From: Providencia sp. R33
Lineage (GTDB): Bacteria > Pseudomonadota > Gammaproteobacteria > Enterobacterales > Enterobacteriaceae
Length of the DNA stretch: 64,000 bases
NCBI RefSeq assembly: GCF_019343475.1
Contig: NZ_CP072453.1
Coordinates: 3,596,001 to 3,660,000, forward strand
Direction: 5' to 3'
The first letter of the stretch is position 1. Each line of letters starts with the position of its first letter. Under the pieces are notes generated by a model. That model saw only the letters and a program-made list of their open reading frames with translations. It was not told where the DNA came from and made no database searches. Position numbers and translations under genes: made by a program. Shown in pieces: positions 63,747 to 64,000 of this stretch.

Positions 63747-64000
63747 CCTAAAAATCCTTGATAGCCGTATCGGTAACGAATTTCCTTTGCCAACTTATGC
63801 AACAACAGGCTCCGCAGGCTTAGATTTGCGTGCTTGCCTTGATGCACCGATTGATTTAGCGCCAGGTCAAACCGAATTGATTCCAACAGGTTTGGCGATT
63901 CATATCGCTGATGAAAGTCTCGCTGCGGTTATTCTCCCTCGCTCAGGATTAGGCCATAAACACGGTGTTGTGCTTGGAAACCTTGTCGGTCTTATTGACT
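63733..64000 (+). CDS. dut: dUTP diphosphatase (partial)
   Basis: The first 89 codons of the trimeric dUTPase, cut by the window end. Motif 1 (TTGSAGLDLRA) and motif 2 (PRSGLGHKHG) are present. It starts inside coaBC, as expected for the coaBC-dut pair. It removes dUTP and supplies dUMP for thymidylate synthesis. Confidence 0.97.
   Translation, partial: MKKIDLKILDSRIGNEFPLPTYATTGSAGLDLRACLDAPIDLAPGQTELIPTGLAIHIADESLAAVILPRSGLGHKHGVVLGNLVGLID

Overview
The window looks like chromosomal DNA of an enterobacterium of the Morganellaceae, most likely Providencia. The main reason is the layout: a polysaccharide (O-antigen) cluster lies between cpxRA and trmL (yibK), which is the known O-antigen site of Providencia. 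In Proteus the cluster lies between cpxA and secB. The housekeeping genes (cpxRA, secB-gpsA-cysE, tdh-kbl, rfaD-rfaF-rfaC, waaA-coaD-mutM, rpmBG-radC-coaBC-dut) read as close relatives of their E. coli counterparts. The genus is an inference.

Region 1 (1 to about 7200) is the early end of a P2-like prophage. Leftward genes encode Cox, a small orphan protein, a DUF5347-like protein in the place of gpB, a DUF2732-like protein, a zinc-finger protein, a Dam-type methylase, a DUF5405-like protein and the gpA replication initiator. A truncated gene follows at the window edge, in the place where P2 carries its tin/old immunity cargo. Rightward are the C repressor and integrase. Twin operators separate cox from C. 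The phage ends at or near the terminator of cpxP/CpxQ.

Region 2 (about 7175 to 10180) is the Cpx envelope-stress locus: cpxP with a recognisable CpxQ sRNA in its 3' UTR, a perfect CpxR box in the divergent promoter region, and cpxRA.

Region 3 (10.2 to 35.5 kb) makes surface polysaccharide. It holds wzi, a JUMPstart/ops-like element, a very AT-rich serotype-specific block (wzy, glycosyltransferases, a pyruvyltransferase-like gene), a GDP-fucose module (gmd, fcl, gmm, manC, manB), ugd, a likely QuiNAc/FucNAc initiation module (reductase, small sugar-phosphate transferase, WbpM-like dehydratase), wza-wzb-wzc, wzx and galE. The genes imply GDP-Fuc, UDP-GlcA, UDP-Gal(NAc) and UDP-QuiNAc or UDP-FucNAc as precursors. 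They also imply Wzx/Wzy assembly and probably both LPS ligation (waaL is at 55.5 kb) and a surface-anchored form (Wzi, Wza-c).

Region 4 (35.5 to 44.7 kb) is conserved backbone: trmL, a 56-aa YefM-like remnant, cysE, gpsA, secB, tandem ERIC-like repeats, yibN, envC, yibQ, tdh and kbl. Two genes found here in E. coli, grxC and gpmI, are absent.

Region 5 (44.9 to 60.8 kb) makes the LPS inner and outer core: rfaD-rfaF-rfaC, yibB, a GT-C membrane transferase, waaA, coaD, mutM, and a leftward operon waaQ-waaG-waaP-GT8-waaL-GT8-GT4. Region 6 (61 to 64 kb) holds rpmG, rpmB, radC, coaBC and the start of dut. I saw no tRNA, rRNA, IS element or CRISPR array.
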